Assembly: GCF_040566545.1 (NCBI RefSeq)
Contig: NZ_JBEWZI010000002.1
Location: forward strand, 186,001-250,000
DNA: 64,000 bases
Source of the DNA: Uliginosibacterium flavum
Lineage (GTDB): Bacteria; Pseudomonadota; Gammaproteobacteria; Burkholderiales; Rhodocyclaceae
Direction: 5' to 3'
In this document: positions 43,621 to 51,731 of the stretch, piece by piece
How the letters are laid out: every line of letters begins with the position of its first letter
Numbering within the stretch: position 1 is the stretch's first letter
Translations under genes and position numbers: made by a program
Notes under the pieces: model-generated
Database searches by the model: none
What the model saw: the letters and a program-made list of their open reading frames with translations, nothing else
Told to the model about the DNA's origin: nothing

Positions 43621-44244
43621 TTGAAACACTTGAAATTTGCGCTGGCAACTGCCAGCCTGATGTTGCTGAGTTCGGTCGCCTCGGCTGAGGTCTATCTGGG
43701 GATCGGTGGCGGGATGACGCGTTCGAATGCAGCCGAGCGGCTTGAGCAATCGTTCATTCACGACTCCACGAGCAAGAGGGAGAAGAACGATATCGGCTTC
43801 CAGCTCTATGGTGGATATGCATTCAACAAGTTTGTCGCGCTTGAAGCTGATTATGTCGATCTGGGAACCTATGAATTCCGGGGCGCCAACTATGGCTATG
43901 ACCTCCAACTCTCCCTGAAGGCAAAGGCCTACTCATTGGGTGTGGTTGGAACCGTACCACTCACCGACAGCATTGGTCTGGACGGAAAACTCGGTATCGC
44001 CAGGGTGTCGCAGACATTTCACTGCACGCTCAACTGTGGCAACGTATCCGACACAACGAACGTCAGTACGACTGGCGTGCTTGCCTTGGGCGCACACTGG
44101 GACATGACCAAAAACTTGCGGCTGCGCGCCAGCTATGAACACTTTGGAGGCACAAAATACCGGGCATATGACAACGCCGGGGAGGAAGTTTCCAAAACCG
44201 TGGACTATGGCCTGCTGTCGGCCGGCATTGCAGTGCGCTTCTGA
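43621..44244 (+). CDS. outer-membrane beta-barrel protein (OmpA-like/OMP_b-brl)
   Basis: A 207-residue exported protein with a signal peptide (about 1-22, L-S-S-V-A-S-A) and alternating strands typical of an eight-stranded barrel, ending in a C-terminal Phe (I-A-V-R-F). Motifs such as Y-L-G-I-G-G-G-M, A-L-E-A-D-Y-V-D-L-G and L-R-A-S-Y-E-H-F-G-G fit. The start is TTG 43621 with GGGGAG 7 bases upstream. The base composition is visibly AT-richer than that of the neighbours. The gene is flanked by near-identical terminator-plus-ACTTGCG arrays, suggesting an inserted cassette. Whether it serves the pigment pathway is unknown. Confidence 0.82.
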   Translation: MKHLKFALATASLMLLSSVASAEVYLGIGGGMTRSNAAERLEQSFIHDSTSKREKNDIGFQLYGGYAFNKFVALEADYVDLGTYEFRGANYGYDLQLSLKAKAYSLGVVGTVPLTDSIGLDGKLGIARVSQTFHCTLNCGNVSDTTNVSTTGVLALGAHWDMTKNLRLRASYEHFGGTKYRAYDNAGEEVSKTVDYGLLSAGIAVRF

Positions 44245-44261
44245 GCCAGACCCTCTTCGTA

Positions 44262-44325
44262 AAAACGCCCGCCAGAGTCGATCTGGCGGGCGGTTTTACT
44301 TGCGACTTGCGACTTGCGACTTGCG
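44262..44325. terminator. bidirectional terminator with four ACTTGCG heptamers
   Basis: An imperfect hairpin (AAAACGCCCGCCAGA with TCTGGCGGGCGGTTTT, 44262-44297) is followed by four ACTTGCG copies (44298-44325). It lies between the barrel gene and the convergent methyltransferase gene and mirrors the module at 43391-43461. Confidence 0.85.
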
Positions 44326-44332
44326 AACCAAC

Positions 44333-45106
44333 CTACTCCGGCTTGGTGGCCTGATATTCAGCCAGAATACTCAGGCCCTTGTGCTCGATATGCCGGCGTA
44401 CATTCGTGAACCCGGCCGCTTCCAGCGTGGCGACGACTTGCTTGGGCGGCACGCAGGCTTCGATAGTGTCCCAGTAATAACGCCAGAGCTGGCGGGTGTT
44501 CTGCTTGCGGCCGACGACCAGCGCCAGCAAGGGCACGAAGCCTTTCATGTAGATCTTGAGCAGGAACTTGCCCCAGGCGCTTTCGGGGCAGGTGATCTCC
44601 AGCAAGCACAACTTGGCGCCTGGCTTCAGGACGCGATTGAATTCGCTGAAGGCCACCGATAGATCACTGATGTGGCGCAGGGCGTAGCCCATGCTGAGGA
44701 AGTCGAAATGCGCATCCGGGAAGGGGATGGTTTCGGCGCGACCTTCGACCAGCGTCACGCCCGTCGGCACCTTGGCATTGGCCATCATGCCGGGGCTGGG
44801 ATCAACGCCGGTAACCAGCGTGGCGTCTCCGACGATTTGCGCCGCACCGCGCGCGACCAGACCGGTGCCCACACCAACGTCGACGATACGCATGCCGGAT
44901 TTGAGGCCGGCGCGCTCCAGTGCTTCGCTGCGGTACTGAACACCGGTGCCGAAGCCGAGAATGTGCTCCATTCGGTCATAGTCTTCAGCAGTGCTGTCGA
45001 ACATCTCGCGCACGAAACCAAGCCGCGCCTGCTCGTCGGCGTAGTAGTCGGTAAGCGGGACGTGGGGGGCTTGAGCGGCGGCGATTTTTTCGGGGGCGGC
45101 GGTCAT
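44333..45106 (-). CDS. UbiE-like SAM-dependent methyltransferase
   Basis: A 257-residue methyltransferase with V-D-V-G-V-G-T-G-L-V-A at 75-85, G-V-D-P-S-P-G-M and the UbiE-like L-S-M-G-Y-A-L-R-H-I. It is the last gene of block 3 and overlaps the GT2 stop by four bases (ATGA). Methyltransferases of this kind are standard in aryl-polyene clusters and are thought to methylate the aryl ring or its hydroxyl. Housekeeping UbiE is normally in another context, so a pathway-specific role is inferred. Confidence 0.87.
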   Translation of the reverse strand: MTAAPEKIAAAQAPHVPLTDYYADEQARLGFVREMFDSTAEDYDRMEHILGFGTGVQYRSEALERAGLKSGMRIVDVGVGTGLVARGAAQIVGDATLVTGVDPSPGMMANAKVPTGVTLVEGRAETIPFPDAHFDFLSMGYALRHISDLSVAFSEFNRVLKPGAKLCLLEITCPESAWGKFLLKIYMKGFVPLLALVVGRKQNTRQLWRYYWDTIEACVPPKQVVATLEAAGFTNVRRHIEHKGLSILAEYQATKPE

Positions 45107-45870
45107 GAGAGCGTTCCGGTAAGTTTGCGAAAAACAAGCAGGGGCAGACGCAGGATAAAGCCGAACATCAGCCGCGTGTGCATCCAGGTAAGCAGGCGGT
45201 TATCCCGCCAGTAATTGAAGTGAGAGACGCCGCCTTCGGCTGCGCTGAGGTATTTGACCGGGGCGGGCAGGTTGATCGGGCGTACACCGCGCCAGGCCAG
45301 GCGCACGACGGCTTCGGGATCGAAATCGAAGCGTCGCATCCAGCGCTGGCCACGCATCACCGCGCGCAGCGGGGCGACCGGATAAATGCGGAAGCCATAC
45401 AGCGAATCGCCGATGCCGCTCCACAATGTTTCGAGATTGGCCCACCAGTTGGAAATCTTGCGGCCCTGCACACGCAGCGCCGGGGCGCTGGCATCAAACA
45501 CGGGCACGCCGAGAACCATCGCGGCAGGCTGTGCCTGTGAGGCCGCCATAAATAACGGGATCAGTTCGGCGGGATGCTGGCCATCCGAATCCATGCACAA
45601 GACGTGAGTGAAGCCCAGTTGCACAGCTTCATCCAGCCCGTGCAACACAGCGGCGCCCTTGCCACGGTTTTCGGGCAGCACCAGCACACGCAAACCTGCA
45701 TCTGCGACGGTGAGCGTCATCAAGGCTTCTGTCGAGCCATCTGTACTGCCGTCGACCACCACCCACACCGGACTCCACTGGGCGCGCGCCGCACGCACCG
45801 TGTCAAACACCGTGGCGCCGGGGTTGTAGCTGGGGATCAGAACAAGGTGAGTAGAGGAAGCGATGGGCAT
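45103..45870 (-). CDS. family 2 glycosyltransferase
   Basis: A 255-residue GT-A fold enzyme: I-P-S-Y-N-P-G-A-T near 12-20, V-V-V-D-G-S-T-D-G-S near 37-46, N-R-G-K-G-A-A near 68-74 and the metal-binding D-S-D-G-Q-H at 94-99. A C-terminal hydrophobic stretch (M-F-G-F-I-L-R-L-P-L-L-V-F) suggests membrane association. It could glycosylate the pigment or its anchor. It lies 3 bases downstream of the acyltransferase and overlaps the methyltransferase. Confidence 0.9.
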   Translation of the reverse strand: MPIASSTHLVLIPSYNPGATVFDTVRAARAQWSPVWVVVDGSTDGSTEALMTLTVADAGLRVLVLPENRGKGAAVLHGLDEAVQLGFTHVLCMDSDGQHPAELIPLFMAASQAQPAAMVLGVPVFDASAPALRVQGRKISNWWANLETLWSGIGDSLYGFRIYPVAPLRAVMRGQRWMRRFDFDPEAVVRLAWRGVRPINLPAPVKYLSAAEGGVSHFNYWRDNRLLTWMHTRLMFGFILRLPLLVFRKLTGTLS

Positions 45871-45873
45871 GGC

Positions 45874-46641
45874 TTATGCAGCAGGGCTTGCAGAGTTCAG
45901 TTCAGCCGCAAAATACTCTTGCAGCGTGCGCGTAAAAACTTCGGGATTGGCGGGCGCGTCAAAACGCTGGCCGAGACGGATACGAAAGCGCATGGGCATA
46001 TCCGGGCGCTTGAACAGCGGCCAGCCCTTGCCGAGAAAATTTGTATCCTGTTCGATGAACACGGTCTGGATCGGCACCCCGGCGCGATGCGCCACATAGG
46101 CCATACCGGCCCGAAAATTGTTCAATTCCGGCGCTTGTTCCGTGCGCGTCCCTTCAGGAAACAGCAGCAACTGACTGCCTTGTTTCAACTCGGCCACAGC
46201 CAGGTTGATCGAACCGATGAACCAGTCGTTGCGCACATAGCCGGCCAGACGCGATCCGGCACCCCACAGGATATTGTCGAGCAGGCTCGCCTTGAGCACA
46301 CAAGCAACATTCGGCAGGCGCGAAATCACCATCAAGGCATCCAGCAGGCCCGGGTGATTCGGGGCAATGATCAGCGGGCCGGCATCGCGCAGCGCATCCA
46401 GCGCCTTGATGTCAAACCGCCCGACACCGATGAACCCCAGCCAGCCGATATAGAGCCGGAAACCCAGACAGGCGACCCAACGCCCCAACCAGACACCACG
46501 CCGACCGCGCACGAGATAGACGAGTGGCAGCGCCGCCAATGTCCACAACACACAGCCGATGGCCAGCGAGCTCAAGCCAAGGCGCAGCGCGAGCCAGGAA
46601 TGCGCGTGGCGCAGGGGTGCGAAAATACAGGACAACTTCAT
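45874..46641 (-). CDS. 1-acylglycerol-3-phosphate acyltransferase-like (PlsC family)
   Basis: A 255-residue PlsC-family protein. H-x4-D is at His96-Asp101 (N-H-P-G-L-L-D) and the substrate motif F-P-E-G-T-R is near 150. A long N-terminal hydrophobic region (about 20-75) anchors it in the inner membrane. It is distinct from the HtrB-like acyltransferase in block 1, so the cluster has two acyl-transfer steps. It is 5 bases after the MipA/OmpV stop. Confidence 0.9.
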   Translation of the reverse strand: MKLSCIFAPLRHAHSWLALRLGLSSLAIGCVLWTLAALPLVYLVRGRRGVWLGRWVACLGFRLYIGWLGFIGVGRFDIKALDALRDAGPLIIAPNHPGLLDALMVISRLPNVACVLKASLLDNILWGAGSRLAGYVRNDWFIGSINLAVAELKQGSQLLLFPEGTRTEQAPELNNFRAGMAYVAHRAGVPIQTVFIEQDTNFLGKGWPLFKRPDMPMRFRIRLGQRFDAPANPEVFTRTLQEYFAAELNSASPAA

Positions 46642-46646
46642 GATGC

Positions 46647-47489
46647 TCAGTTGTCGCCCACATCAACCAGTTCGGATGACTGGAGGAAAGACCAGGTCAC
46701 GCCGAAACCGTAGGTGATATACGAAGAGCGTTTGACCAGCGGGCTGTTCTCGAACACAGCCCCATGCAAATTGTCATAACGCGCATAGGCGCCGACCCAG
46801 GTCTTGCCGAATTTACGCGACAAAGAGGTCAGGAACTGCATCCCGGCATACCCACTGCGGGCCTGGTAAGCCGGGCGGTCGGCGCGCGCATATTCCTCGT
46901 CAACCGTATAGAAATAGGCATTCTGACGCCGATCCGCAAACATCGGCCCAGCCACCAGACCGAGGTTCCAGCCTTCTTTCGATCCGGCTGGCATGCCCAG
47001 TCCGACAAAATCGATATTCAGTTTGGGCGAGAACACCCAGCCCGCGGAGCGCGGATTGCTGCGCGCCTCGATCGCCGCACGCAGCGGCAAGCGCAGATCA
47101 AGGCGGGTGTTGTCCGCCTCGTTACGCCACAGATTGAAATCCAGCGAGGGGCCGAATTCGATCATCGGCTTGATGTCGGGCATGCCTTCGCGCGCGACGT
47201 TATTTTTGCTGCGTACCGGCGGCGTGGCGCCCAGACTCAGATTCAATTCCGCCTTGTCGGAATCAAACAGGGTGGCGCGCACGCCGTTGCGATCCGCCTT
47301 GAGCCATTCCAGGCGATAGGCCACATAAGGGAAGGGCAGCAGGTAATTGCGCGTTTCGTCCGAGCCGCGATAGTCCGGCATGCTCACGCCACCCACGCCC
47401 ATACCCACTTCCCAGCGCGGCAGTTGCTCGGCGTGCACAGGCAAGGCCAGCGCCAGAAGACCCAAACCCAGGCAGCGAAGTGCGTTCAT
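46647..47489 (-). CDS. MipA/OmpV-family outer-membrane protein
   Basis: A 280-residue protein with a signal peptide (residues 1-20, L-P-V-H-A) and the MipA/OmpV barrel signature: V-G-M-G-V-G-G-V-S-M-P-D-Y-R-G-S-D near 28-44 and L-L-P-F-P-Y-V-A-Y-R. It overlaps the chorismatase by four bases, so it is clearly co-translated with the pathway enzymes. MipA scaffolds murein enzymes in E. coli, but here an outer-membrane display or insertion role for the pigment is an inference. Confidence 0.87.
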   Translation of the reverse strand: MNALRCLGLGLLALALPVHAEQLPRWEVGMGVGGVSMPDYRGSDETRNYLLPFPYVAYRLEWLKADRNGVRATLFDSDKAELNLSLGATPPVRSKNNVAREGMPDIKPMIEFGPSLDFNLWRNEADNTRLDLRLPLRAAIEARSNPRSAGWVFSPKLNIDFVGLGMPAGSKEGWNLGLVAGPMFADRRQNAYFYTVDEEYARADRPAYQARSGYAGMQFLTSLSRKFGKTWVGAYARYDNLHGAVFENSPLVKRSSYITYGFGVTWSFLQSSELVDVGDN

Positions 47490-48496
47490 TTCAAGTCCTC
47501 ATCCCGAAAGCCAAAGGCCTCGATCTCCACCAGCAACTCTGCACGGCAGATATCTGCCTGCAGGTAAATCACATCCAGCGCCTCACCCAGCACGGCGTTC
47601 AAAACCTGCGCTACCGCCGGCATGTCCTCCGGATGACGCACAAAAACCTTGAACACCAGATCGCGGCAGGAGAAGCCTCTGATCGCCGACTGCAGATTGG
47701 CCTGTTCGACGATTACCGCAACATTGTGCAAAGTCTCTTCAGTCTGCGCCCGCACATCGCCCGGATGCAGGCTCTCGTGCCCGACGATGCTCGCTGTCCC
47801 GGAGATGAACAAAACCTCCTGCCCCGGCAGCGTCAGTAAACTGGCGCGCGAGAAAGTCGGGCTGCGCGGACCATAACGCTCAGGGTACAGATAAGCGCTG
47901 AGCTGGCGCGGATTTTCAATCGTCTGTGGCGCGAAGCGCGAGGCGAGAAAATACAAGACGATATCGCCCGACGCCGTGCCCAGCGCACAGGCCGAAGGCG
48001 AACCCACCAGCCAGGTCTGATTCGCCGCGATGAAGGCATCTTGCCGACCAATATTGAACTGGCGGTAACGCTCCAGCCCGCCACCATCCAGATTGATGCG
48101 TGGCAGGTAATTCCAGCAGCGCGCCAGATAGGGAAAGCCAGTGCGCTGCAAAACCTCGAAGACCGCCGCATAAGCAGCCTGACTGACCTGCTGCAGGGCG
48201 CTGCAATCCTCACGCGAGACAAAATCGGCTTCACGCAGGCTGATGCTTCCAAAGAGCAGCTGGGCGTTATGTCGATAGCTCAGCGCACCAGACTGTCCTA
48301 CCTCGAAAGGCCCAGGCGAAAGCCAGGTGGTATAGGTACTGCCACCGGCCGGCAGAAGTGGCAGCGGCGCGCCAATGGCGGCGGCGTCCTGCAGCAAAGG
48401 CACGCCGTACAGCACCGACCCGAGCAAATCGGCGCCCGCATCACGCGGCGCCAGATCCTGAAGATCGAGCAAGCGGGATGGGTGCTGGATACTCAC
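47486..48496 (-). CDS. chorismatase of the XanB2/FkbO family
   Basis: A 336-residue protein of the chorismatase family (FkbO, Hyg5, XanB2), which converts chorismate to 3- or 4-hydroxybenzoate or a dihydrodiol. Characteristic motifs: R-C-W-N-Y-L-P-R-I-N at 126-135, E-R-Y-R-Q-F-N-I-G-R-Q at 142-152 and the terminal Y-L-Q-A-D-I-C-R-A-E-L-L-V-E-I-E-A. In Xanthomonas XanB2 makes the xanthomonadin precursor. Its place between KS and MipA/OmpV, with 4-base overlaps on both sides, suggests it supplies the aryl starter for this cluster. I cannot tell the 3- from the 4-hydroxybenzoate type. Confidence 0.88.
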   Translation of the reverse strand: MSIQHPSRLLDLQDLAPRDAGADLLGSVLYGVPLLQDAAAIGAPLPLLPAGGSTYTTWLSPGPFEVGQSGALSYRHNAQLLFGSISLREADFVSREDCSALQQVSQAAYAAVFEVLQRTGFPYLARCWNYLPRINLDGGGLERYRQFNIGRQDAFIAANQTWLVGSPSACALGTASGDIVLYFLASRFAPQTIENPRQLSAYLYPERYGPRSPTFSRASLLTLPGQEVLFISGTASIVGHESLHPGDVRAQTEETLHNVAVIVEQANLQSAIRGFSCRDLVFKVFVRHPEDMPAVAQVLNAVLGEALDVIYLQADICRAELLVEIEAFGFRDEDLK

Positions 48497-49746
48497 GACA
48501 GCGCCTTAAATGCCAGCACGGCATTGCTGCCGCCAAAGGCAAAGGAGTTCGACAGCGCGGCTTTGAGCGGCACACCGCGCAAGCCCTTGCCCATCACATG
48601 ACGCACGCCCTGGCAGTCTGGCGACACCTCGTCGAGATGCGCCGTCGGCGGCACTTCACCCCGAGCCAGCGCCAGCACGGTGATCAAAGCCTCCATCGCA
48701 CCGGTGGCACCCAGCAGGTGACCATGCATGGACTTGGTGGCACTGACCAGCAGGTTTTCCGCGTGCGCGCCAAAGATCTGACGCAAGGCTTCGATCTCGG
48801 TCGGGTCGCCCTCGCGGGTGGCCGTGCCGTGGGCATTCACATAGCCGACCTCACTCGCATCCAGGCCGGCTTCACGCAAGGCCAGCCTCATTGCGCGGGT
48901 CTGGCCGTAAGCATCCGGCTTGACCAGATGCGTGTGATCGCAACTCTGACCATAGCCGGCCAGCTCGCAGTAAATCCGTGCGCCACGGGCCTGGGCATGC
49001 TCCCAGTCCTCAAGCACCAGTGCGGCAGCGCCTTCGCCAAGGACCAGACCAGTCCGCCCAACCTGAAACGGACGGCAGGCACGATACGCCGTCTCTTCAT
49101 CGCCCTGCCCCACCACACGCATGGCTTCCCAGGCACGCATGACAGAGAAAGACAAAGGCGCTTCCGAACCGCCTGCGACCACCAGCTCGGATTCGCCGGC
49201 CTGAATGCGGCGCATGGCTTCACCAATCGACACCGCCGAAGACGCGCAGGCAACCGAATAGGTCAGACAGGAGCTGCCCAGACCGAGATTGATGGCCACA
49301 TGCGATGCTGCCGCATTGCTCATGGCAAGCACGATAGACAGCGGGTGGGCGCGATCTTTGCCGTGCACGTAAAAATCCGCGTAGCCCCTCTCGAAGGTCA
49401 GCGTGCCGCCCACACCGGTTCCCCAGGAGACACCGTATTCATCGGAGCCACCATTTTGACGCGGCAGACCGGCGTCCTCCCAAGCGGAAAACGCGGCAGC
49501 CACGCCAAGCTGACTGTAGCGGTCACACACGCCAGCCAAGGGGCGGCCCAACACCGCTTCAGCATCGAAATGCGGACAACTCACCGCTGGCTGAGCCAGG
49601 GGCGAAGGCGAAGCGGGATGGTGATAGAGGCGCACCGCAGACTCGCCGCGCATCAGGCGCGCGAAGAAATCCAGCAAGTCGCCACCAAAGGGATTGACGA
49701 CACCCAAGCCCGTCACCGCCACCCGGCGGCGTGCAGCCTCAGACAT
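48493..49746 (-). CDS. beta-ketoacyl-ACP synthase, FabF-like (ApeR-like)
   Basis: A 417-residue KAS II-type enzyme: Cys167 in S-V-A-C-A-S-S, N-A-H-G-T-A-T near 300 and K-S-M-H-G-H-L-L-G-A near 335 make a complete triad. ATG 49746 overlaps the ACP stop; an earlier in-frame TTG at 49779 lies inside the ACP gene and is not preferred. In characterised clusters a third KS acts as a priming or early-elongation enzyme. It overlaps the chorismatase by four bases. Confidence 0.92.
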   Translation of the reverse strand: MSEAARRRVAVTGLGVVNPFGGDLLDFFARLMRGESAVRLYHHPASPSPLAQPAVSCPHFDAEAVLGRPLAGVCDRYSQLGVAAAFSAWEDAGLPRQNGGSDEYGVSWGTGVGGTLTFERGYADFYVHGKDRAHPLSIVLAMSNAAASHVAINLGLGSSCLTYSVACASSAVSIGEAMRRIQAGESELVVAGGSEAPLSFSVMRAWEAMRVVGQGDEETAYRACRPFQVGRTGLVLGEGAAALVLEDWEHAQARGARIYCELAGYGQSCDHTHLVKPDAYGQTRAMRLALREAGLDASEVGYVNAHGTATREGDPTEIEALRQIFGAHAENLLVSATKSMHGHLLGATGAMEALITVLALARGEVPPTAHLDEVSPDCQGVRHVMGKGLRGVPLKAALSNSFAFGGSNAVLAFKALS

Positions 49747-49978
49747 TGCTGGCTGGCTTGAGCTTTTCGAAAATGGCAATCAGGTCGCCTACGGTGTCCG
49801 GGCGCGGCAAGTCGTCGGGCATGCGCACACCGTACTTGTCTTCCATGTCGAACATCAGATCAAGCAAGGTCAGGGAATCAACGCCAATCTCTTCGAGTCG
49901 GCTTTCAAGTGTCACCTCTTCCGGAGGGTTGACGACCCGACGCTTGATGAATTCGCGCAGCAGTTCTAACGTGTCCAT
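49739..49978 (-). CDS. acyl carrier protein 2 (aryl-polyene)
   Basis: A 79-residue ACP with Ser35 in I-G-V-D-S-L-T-L-L-D as the phosphopantetheine site. It heads block 3 and overlaps the KS. It is shorter and less acidic at the N-terminus than the ACP at 30750. Two ACPs are usual in aryl-polyene systems. Confidence 0.92.
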   Translation of the reverse strand: MDTLELLREFIKRRVVNPPEEVTLESRLEEIGVDSLTLLDLMFDMEDKYGVRMPDDLPRPDTVGDLIAIFEKLKPASNV

Positions 49979-50272
49979 GGCAAACCTGTTTACATAAAAG
50001 TCGCAAGCGACCCTTGAAGATCCCTTTTGCCCGCATCTGGAAACAGGACAAAGGAGAAAAAGAACGGCATGGCGTGGGCCATATCCGTCAAGTGAAGTTG
50101 CGCGATTTTAACCTAGAAAGCGTTCTCGGACGCGCTCAGGCTGGCAGCTCGGGCTGGCGGCAACCCTCACTCAAAAACATCTGCCTGAAGAGCCGCACCT
50201 GTAGGCGATCTTCAACGCACATCACTGAAGAGCCAATCTGGGCGCGGCTCTGCAAGCATCGCAAAAACACCC
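49979..50272. other. intergenic region, block 3 promoter side, with inverted repeat
   Basis: This 294-base region lies between the ACP start and the xthA stop (both on the minus strand). It holds an inverted repeat at 50181-50262 (CTGAAGAGCCGCACC ... GGCGCGGCTCTGCAAG, with an internal second ACTGAAGAGCC). The block 3 promoter should lie in 49990-50180, where no clear consensus is visible. No gene is apparent. Confidence 0.6.
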
Positions 50273-51058
50273 CTAAAACAGGTAATCAATGGTCAGCGGC
50301 GCGTGATCCGAAAACCGCTGATCCTTGAAGACGGCCGCGCTATACGCCTGCGCCGCAATCCCCGGCGTCGCCAACTGGTAATCCAGACGCCAACCAACAT
50401 TCTTGGCCCAGGCCTGACCGCGATTGCTCCACCATGTGTAGCAGGCGTCTGTGGCGTCCGGGTGCAGGCGCCGATAGGCATCCACCCAGCCCGCGTCCAG
50501 CTGTGTGCTCAGCCATGCGCGCTCCTCGGGCAAAAAGCCCGAGTTTTTCTGATTGCTTTTCCAGTTTTTCAGATCAATCTCACGCTGAGCGATATTCCAG
50601 TCCGCACAAATGATGACCTCACGGCCACTGGCATGCAGTGCGGCCATGCGTGGCGCAAACTCCAGCATGAAACGGAATTTGGCCTGCTGACGCTCTTCAG
50701 AGCTCGATCCTGAAGGCAGGTACAAGGAGACCACTGACAGCGGGCCCTGCGGCAAGTCGAAATCCGCTTGGATGTAACGTCCTTCGGCATCAAACTCGGC
50801 CACGCCGATACCACTCAGCACCGCGTCCGGCTGACGCCGGGCGTAAATCGCCACCCCGCTGTAACCTTTCTTTTCGGCGCAATGGAAGTAAGCATGCCAA
50901 CCTGCAGGGTTGAGCATGGCGGGGCTCAAGTCCGCTTCCTGTGCCTTGATTTCCTGCAGACAAACGATGTCCGCATCCTGCGCGGCAAGCCAGTCGTAGA
51001 AACCTTTGGTCGCGGCGGAGCGGAGGCCGTTGAGGTTAAGGGTGATGACGCGTAACAT
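50273..51058 (-). CDS. xthA: exodeoxyribonuclease III
   Basis: A 261-residue AP endonuclease/3' exonuclease of the ExoIII family. Active-site motifs: N-L-N-G-L-R near 8, C-L-Q-E-I-K-A-Q near 34, Y-L-P-S-G near 112, A-D-W-N-I-A near 150, W-W-S-N-R-G near 209, R-L-D-Y-Q-L near 223 and S-D-H-A-P-L near 250. All are present. It is divergent from pyrE, with start codons only a few tens of bases apart. Confidence 0.95.
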   Translation of the reverse strand: MLRVITLNLNGLRSAATKGFYDWLAAQDADIVCLQEIKAQEADLSPAMLNPAGWHAYFHCAEKKGYSGVAIYARRQPDAVLSGIGVAEFDAEGRYIQADFDLPQGPLSVVSLYLPSGSSSEERQQAKFRFMLEFAPRMAALHASGREVIICADWNIAQREIDLKNWKSNQKNSGFLPEERAWLSTQLDAGWVDAYRRLHPDATDACYTWWSNRGQAWAKNVGWRLDYQLATPGIAAQAYSAAVFKDQRFSDHAPLTIDYLF

Positions 51059-51090
51059 TCTTGACGTTTTCCTTGAAATCAGTGATTACC

Positions 51091-51729
51091 GTGGATTTTA
51101 GCCGCAATTTTCTCGCGCTCGCCGAGCGCAAAGGTGCATTGCGCTTTGGTGAGTTCAAAACCAAAGCGGGCCGCCTGTCGCCCTACTTTTTCAATACTGC
51201 CCTGTTCGATGACGGAGCGTCCTTCGCCGAGCTGTGCGACTACTACGCCCAGGCCATCCGCGCCTCCGGCATTGCCTTTGACACCCTGTTCGGTCCCGCT
51301 TACAAAGGCATCCCGCTAGCCGCCGGTACGGCCATGCAACTGGCCGCGCAAGGCAGCAACATCCCCTTCTGCTTCAATCGCAAGGAAGCCAAGGACCACG
51401 GCGAAGGCGGCACCCTGGTCGGTGCCCCGCTCAAGGGCCGGGTCATCGTGGTCGATGATGTGATATCAGCGGGCACCTCGGTGCGTGAATCCGTGGAGAT
51501 CATCCGCGCCAACGGTGCCGAACTGGCGGGCGTGGTGATTGCGATTGACCGCATGGAACGCGGCACGGGCGAGAAGAGCGCGGCGCAGGAAGTACGCGAC
51601 GCCTTCAACGTGCCTGTCATCGCGGTGACGAATCTGGACGACCTGATGAGCTTCATCACGACTGACGCACGCCTTGCCGCCTTTTTGCCCGCCGTGCAAA
51701 ACTACCGGCAAACCTACGGAGTGAGCTGA
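51091..51729 (+). CDS. pyrE: orotate phosphoribosyltransferase
   Basis: Transfers phosphoribose from PRPP to orotate in pyrimidine synthesis. About 212 residues, with L-R-F-G-E-F-K-T-K-A-G-R near 17-28, F-C-F-N-R-K-E-A-K-D-H-G-E-G-G and the PRPP-binding V-I-V-V-D-D-V-I-S-A-G-T-S near 120. No ATG start exists. I use GTG 51091 because the protein then begins as in homologues; GTG 51082 and TTG 51061 are alternatives, and none has a clear ribosome-binding site. The following gene starts 2 bases after the stop. Confidence 0.93.
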   Translation: MDFSRNFLALAERKGALRFGEFKTKAGRLSPYFFNTALFDDGASFAELCDYYAQAIRASGIAFDTLFGPAYKGIPLAAGTAMQLAAQGSNIPFCFNRKEAKDHGEGGTLVGAPLKGRVIVVDDVISAGTSVRESVEIIRANGAELAGVVIAIDRMERGTGEKSAAQEVRDAFNVPVIAVTNLDDLMSFITTDARLAAFLPAVQNYRQTYGVS

Positions 51730-51731
51730 AA

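Larger units (their letters stand above)
30750..49978. other. aryl-polyene (APE/xanthomonadin-like) biosynthetic gene cluster
   Basis: Three blocks of pigment genes: 30750-39420 (+), 39703-42851 (+) and 49978-44333 (-). They encode two ACPs, an AMP ligase, two KS plus a chain-length factor, two hotdog dehydratases, a ketoreductase, two acyltransferases, a GT2, two methyltransferases, a LolA-like carrier, an MMPL exporter and a chorismatase. This set corresponds to the known aryl-polyene pathway, in which a benzoate-type starter is extended by a type II PKS-like system to a conjugated polyene that is lipid-anchored in the outer membrane and protects against oxidative stress. Two unrelated genes (yggL and an outer-membrane barrel) lie between blocks 2 and 3. 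Confidence 0.93.

Noticed and set aside
44333..45106. Housekeeping ubiE for ubiquinone/menaquinone
   Set aside because: Sequence resembles UbiE, but the gene is coupled to GT2 and acyltransferase genes of the pigment cluster, so a pathway-specific methyltransferase is more likely. A ubiquinone role cannot be excluded.
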